This document shows positions 61,331-64,000 of a DNA stretch of 64,000 nt, piece by piece. Each line of letters starts with the position of its first letter. Positions within the stretch are counted from its first letter, which is position 1. The DNA is from Treponema sp. (GTDB lineage: Bacteria; Spirochaetota; Spirochaetia; Treponematales; Treponemataceae), in contig JAILLQ010000019.1 of assembly GCA_024693045.1 (NCBI GenBank), positions 62,001 through 126,000 on the forward strand, in the 5' to 3' direction. The notes beneath the pieces were generated by a model that saw nothing but the letters and a program-made list of their open reading frames with translations, made no database searches and was not told the origin of the DNA. The position numbers were made by a program, and so were the translations under genes.

Positions 61331-61994
61331 ATCCTTCTGTTTTTAATAGGTCGTGTTCCATAAAACTAAAGTAATTATTTTGCGAAAAAATTATATGGTC
61401 TAGAAAAGAAATACCCAGTATGTCAGCTGCGTATTTCAGGGTTTTTGTAGTATTAATATCGTAGCTGGAAGGTTCGCAATTTCCCGACGGATGATTATGA
61501 CTTACTATTATGGCGGTAGCGTTTTCTTTTATAACTTCAGAAAAAATTTCTCGCGGATGAACTAAAGTTCTGTCTATGGTTCCTATTGAAACTACACGTA
61601 TTTTTAAAATTTCGTTAGCGCCGTTTAAGCTTATGCAGATAAAATGCTCTTTATTGCTCATTGAATAATTTCTTATAAAGGGTATTATATCGCTCGGCTT
61701 TTTGATAACTGCTTCTTTGTAGCGATACTTTCTTCTGCCTAATTCCATTGCAGCTGCTATTGCTAAGGCTTTGCTATTACCCATTCCTCTTATGCTGAGC
61801 AGATTTTTTACAATATCTTCATCACTAGAGATATCAATAATATCAGAAACCTTTTTTGCAAGGATTTCAACAGGTAATTCTCTAGTACCTGTTCCCAAAA
61901 TCATCATTATGAGTTCATCATTAGAAGGGTAAGAAAAGCCATGCTTAAGGGCAAGTTCCCTGGCGTTGGGTTTAATTTTTTCATTGTTCATCAC
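61302..61994 (-). CDS. radC: RadC-family JAB-domain protein
   Basis: A 230-residue protein with an N-terminal helix-hairpin-helix-like part (LLSIRGMGNSKALAIAAAMELGRR) and a JAB1/MPN metalloprotease-like domain with the JAMM pattern: Glu (HPREIFSEVIKENA), HNHPSGN and the spaced Asp (SSYDINTTKTLKYAADILGISFLDHIIF). RadC is historically linked to DNA repair, but its role is unsettled. GTG 61994 and ATG 61991 are adjacent candidate starts. The segment ISLNGANEILKIRVVSIGTI is typical. It is followed directly by the PEGA gene, which has its own promoter. Confidence 0.93.
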   Translation of the reverse strand: MMNNEKIKPNARELALKHGFSYPSNDELIMMILGTGTRELPVEILAKKVSDIIDISSDEDIVKNLLSIRGMGNSKALAIAAAMELGRRKYRYKEAVIKKPSDIIPFIRNYSMSNKEHFICISLNGANEILKIRVVSIGTIDRTLVHPREIFSEVIKENATAIIVSHNHPSGNCEPSSYDINTTKTLKYAADILGISFLDHIIFSQNNYFSFMEHDLLKTEGLDINSRRAV

Positions 61995-62057
61995 TTATAT
62001 ATATTGAAGAAAAATTACAAAATCTGCATATTTTGAAGAAAAAGTTTTATTTAAAAT

Positions 62058-62093
62058 AAAAAAGGGACTTCAGTAAAACTAAAGCCCCTTTTT
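62058..62093. terminator. ackA terminator, bidirectional form
   Basis: AAAAAGGG and CCCCTTTTT arms extend through a CTT/AAG pair with one mismatch, around a loop centred at 62077; A and T runs on both sides. It is oriented to end minus-strand ackA transcription. Confidence 0.82.
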
Positions 62094-62108
62094 CAATTTA
62101 TAAATTAC

Positions 62109-63446
62109 TTATTTTGCTGGTTTAGCAAGAACTTTTTCAAGATTAGGTCTCTTTACCAAATCTTTCTTCAGTCCTTCTGCACGAGCCTTGTTTACATAGT
62201 CTGGACTCTGGAAACTGTAAGTAAAGTTTGTGTGAACATCGTAAGTTCCTTTCATAAGTGCGTAAGCATCTTCTGTCATTACAAGTTCTTCATCTGTTGG
62301 GATAACGAAAATCTTTGTCTTTGAATCGTCTGCATGGATAAATGTTTCAGCATTACCAGTGAATGACCATTCATTTCTCTGAGCGTCGATTTTGATTCCA
62401 TAGTTTTCCAAACCAGAACAAGCCTTCATTCGAGTGATAGGACCTCTTTCTCCAACACCTGCTGTCCATACGATTGCATCTACATGTCCAAGTTCAGCCA
62501 TGAATGCACCAATGTACTTTTTGATGCGAAGAGCTTCCATTTCGATTGAAAGCTGGCAGAGTTTATCACCTTTTGCAGCATCGATTTCAATATCGCGGCG
62601 GTCAGAATATTTACCTGTAATACCAAGACAACCACATTTCTTGTTCAAAGCCTTGTCCATTTCATCTGCTGACATACCAGTTTTGCGCATGATGTAAAAA
62701 GGAAGGGCTGGATCCAAGTCTCCAGAGCGAGTACCCATTACAAGACCTTCGAGAGGTGTGATACCCATTGTTGTATCGTAGCAAACGCCATTCTTTACAG
62801 CACACATTGAAGAACCATTACCAATGTGGCAGATAATGATATTACAGTCTTCAGGCTTTTTTCCAAGAAGAACAGCTGCTCTTTTTGCTGTGTAAAGGAA
62901 ACTTGTTCCATGGAAACCATAGCGGCGGGCTGCATATTTTTCATACCATTCGCGTGGAATTGCATACTGGAAAGTTTCTTCTGGCATAGTCTGATGCCAT
63001 GCAGTATCCATAATTGCAGAATGAGGAACATTTGGCATAACTTTCTGAGCTGCTTCAATACCCATGATATTAGCAGGCATGTGTAATGGACCAAGATCGA
63101 TTACTTCTCGGAAACCGTCCAAAACTTCTGGAGTGATAAGAACTGATTTTGTAAATTTTTCACCACCATGAAGAACACGATGACCAACGGCTCCAATTTC
63201 ATCCATTGATTTAATTACACCAACTTCGCTGTCAGTTATTTCTTTAATTATAAGTTCAATTGCTTCTTTGTGTGTTGGGCAAGGACTTTCTATTTCTGTT
63301 TCTTTTCCCTTTGCCTTGTGTTTGATACAAGAACCTTCAATACCGATGCGTTCTACAACACCGTTTGCCATTACTTCTTTGTTATCCCAATCGTAAACCT
63401 GATATTTAGCTGATGAAGAACCGCAGTTCAAAGTTAAAATAACCAT
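62109..63446 (-). CDS. ackA: acetate kinase
   Basis: Interconverts acetyl-phosphate plus ADP with acetate plus ATP, the energy-yielding step of acetate fermentation. NCGSSSAKY at the N-terminus (nucleotide/phosphate site), [44 protein letters not shown] and [10 protein letters not shown] are all family hallmarks, including the catalytic Arg and Asp positions. At 445 residues it is about 40 longer than most, because of a basic C-terminal extension ([19 protein letters not shown]). AAGGA precedes the ATG. Single-gene unit with its own terminator; pta is not in this window. Confidence 0.96.
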   Translation of the reverse strand: MVILTLNCGSSSAKYQVYDWDNKEVMANGVVERIGIEGSCIKHKAKGKETEIESPCPTHKEAIELIIKEITDSEVGVIKSMDEIGAVGHRVLHGGEKFTKSVLITPEVLDGFREVIDLGPLHMPANIMGIEAAQKVMPNVPHSAIMDTAWHQTMPEETFQYAIPREWYEKYAARRYGFHGTSFLYTAKRAAVLLGKKPEDCNIIICHIGNGSSMCAVKNGVCYDTTMGITPLEGLVMGTRSGDLDPALPFYIMRKTGMSADEMDKALNKKCGCLGITGKYSDRRDIEIDAAKGDKLCQLSIEMEALRIKKYIGAFMAELGHVDAIVWTAGVGERGPITRMKACSGLENYGIKIDAQRNEWSFTGNAETFIHADDSKTKIFVIPTDEELVMTEDAYALMKGTYDVHTNFTYSFQSPDYVNKARAEGLKKDLVKRPNLEKVLAKPAK

Positions 63447-63520
63447 ACTTTGTTTCCTTAAAAAATTTAAATTGAATTTATTATAAAAACATAGGGGGCA
63501 ATTTTCAATTGTCAGCTATG

Positions 63521-64000
63521 CTATTTTGCAAATATGTCGTGACTTTGCTTTTCTTTGTTTTGAACAGTTACATATTGAATGAAGTGGTCTTCCAGAGTTT
63601 TGTGTGGTCCTGGAAGTTTCATTCTTTCTCTGGCACGAGCGTTATCCCGTCGGATTGTATAAAGAGAATAGAAGTCGCGGTAGTCTAAACCGGCATCGGC
63701 TTTTACGTGTTCCTGAAGGAATGAAGAAACTTCATCGCGATTGATTGCTGCAATTCCCTGTTCTCTCAGTTTACTCTTAAGGAATTCAATCTGCTCAAAA
63801 GAAATACCAAAGAGGAATTCTTCCATTGCCTGTTTTACTTCGGGATCTTCTAGTTTTGACTGAATAAAATGAATCCATTGTTCATCCATCTGCATTGACA
63901 TCATGATAAGTTCGCTTGTACCCATCATAGTTCCAAAAGCAGGAGCCAGTTTTCTGCGGGCTTCCCAAACGGTCTGCAATACAGGGGCAATAGATTCTAC
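63521..64000 (-). CDS. unknown protein, C-terminal part (cut by window edge)
   Basis: The frame is open to the right edge without a stop (its last visible codons read VESIAPVLQTVWEARRK), so the start lies outside. The visible ~159 residues are soluble and helical, with many Met/Gln/Glu/Arg (MGTSELIMMSMQMDEQWI, FLFGISFEQIEFLKSKLREQG, RDFYSLYTIRRDNARARERMKLPGPH). No family recognised. It lies upstream of ackA on the same strand, 74 nt from it. Confidence 0.7.
   Translation of the reverse strand, partial: VESIAPVLQTVWEARRKLAPAFGTMMGTSELIMMSMQMDEQWIHFIQSKLEDPEVKQAMEEFLFGISFEQIEFLKSKLREQGIAAINRDEVSSFLQEHVKADAGLDYRDFYSLYTIRRDNARARERMKLPGPHKTLEDHFIQYVTVQNKEKQSHDIFAK

Overview
The window looks like chromosomal DNA of a spirochaete, most likely a gut- or rumen-type Treponema (inference). 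It is AT-rich and densely packed, and rich in lipoproteins and periplasmic proteins. It carries an UPF0164/FadL-like outer-membrane protein, a FlgD-Ig/OmpA surface protein, RNase Y, CheR/CheB, a FliL-like protein, a DUF4954-like protein, PilZ and cNMP-binding proteins. I see no prophage, insertion sequence or CRISPR array. About 55 protein genes and one tRNA fill nearly all of the 64 kb.

Layout. 1-5.6 kb: an ECF sigma factor (cut by the left edge), a lipoprotein and cysS on the minus strand, facing a plus-strand murB / double cNMP-binding protein / small exported protein operon. 5.6-10.1 kb: a five-gene minus-strand operon ending in a NAGPA-like lipoprotein, a PilZ protein and a TPR protein. 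10.2-18.9 kb: a RarA fusion protein, a large unknown protein and two surface proteins. 18.9-19.3 kb: tRNA-Asn followed by an unusual GC-rich, structured element. 19.3-25 kb: 5-formyl-THF cyclo-ligase, an M16-like protein without the zinc motif, and a DUF4954-like protein. 25-30.7 kb: an XRE-aldolase fusion divergent from a beta-propeller/Y_Y_Y adenylate cyclase and a UrtA-like lipoprotein. 30.7-37.6 kb: purine permease, gatB and several small unknowns. 37.6-43 kb: RNase Y and a pyrG-lptC-lptA-lptB operon. 43-49 kb: cheR-cheB, a prenyl synthase operon, rlmE and an M23 peptidase. 49-51 kb: FliL-like / membrane protein / ECF sigma / zinc anti-sigma genes. 51-64 kb: hflX, a repeat-bearing sensor-like protein, uvrB, a phosphatase-domain protein, an HtrA protease, a PEGA protein, radC, ackA and a partial gene.

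Main points for a second look. (1) CTP synthase has Asp in place of the glutaminase cysteine, and an altered oxyanion loop. (2) The XRE-aldolase gene has a strong internal in-frame start and a 29-bp tandem repeat overlapping its promoter. It sits opposite a complete receptor-type adenylate cyclase coupled to a solute-binding lipoprotein. A cNMP-binding protein elsewhere in the window could read the cAMP. (3) A roughly 150-nt structured element lies between two terminators and ends in a near-copy of the tRNA-Asn 3' end. (4) Many operon-first genes have a sigma70-type -10 box only 6-10 nt before the start codon, which suggests widespread leaderless mRNAs.

Functions come from motif recognition and memory of the families. 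No database search was run.
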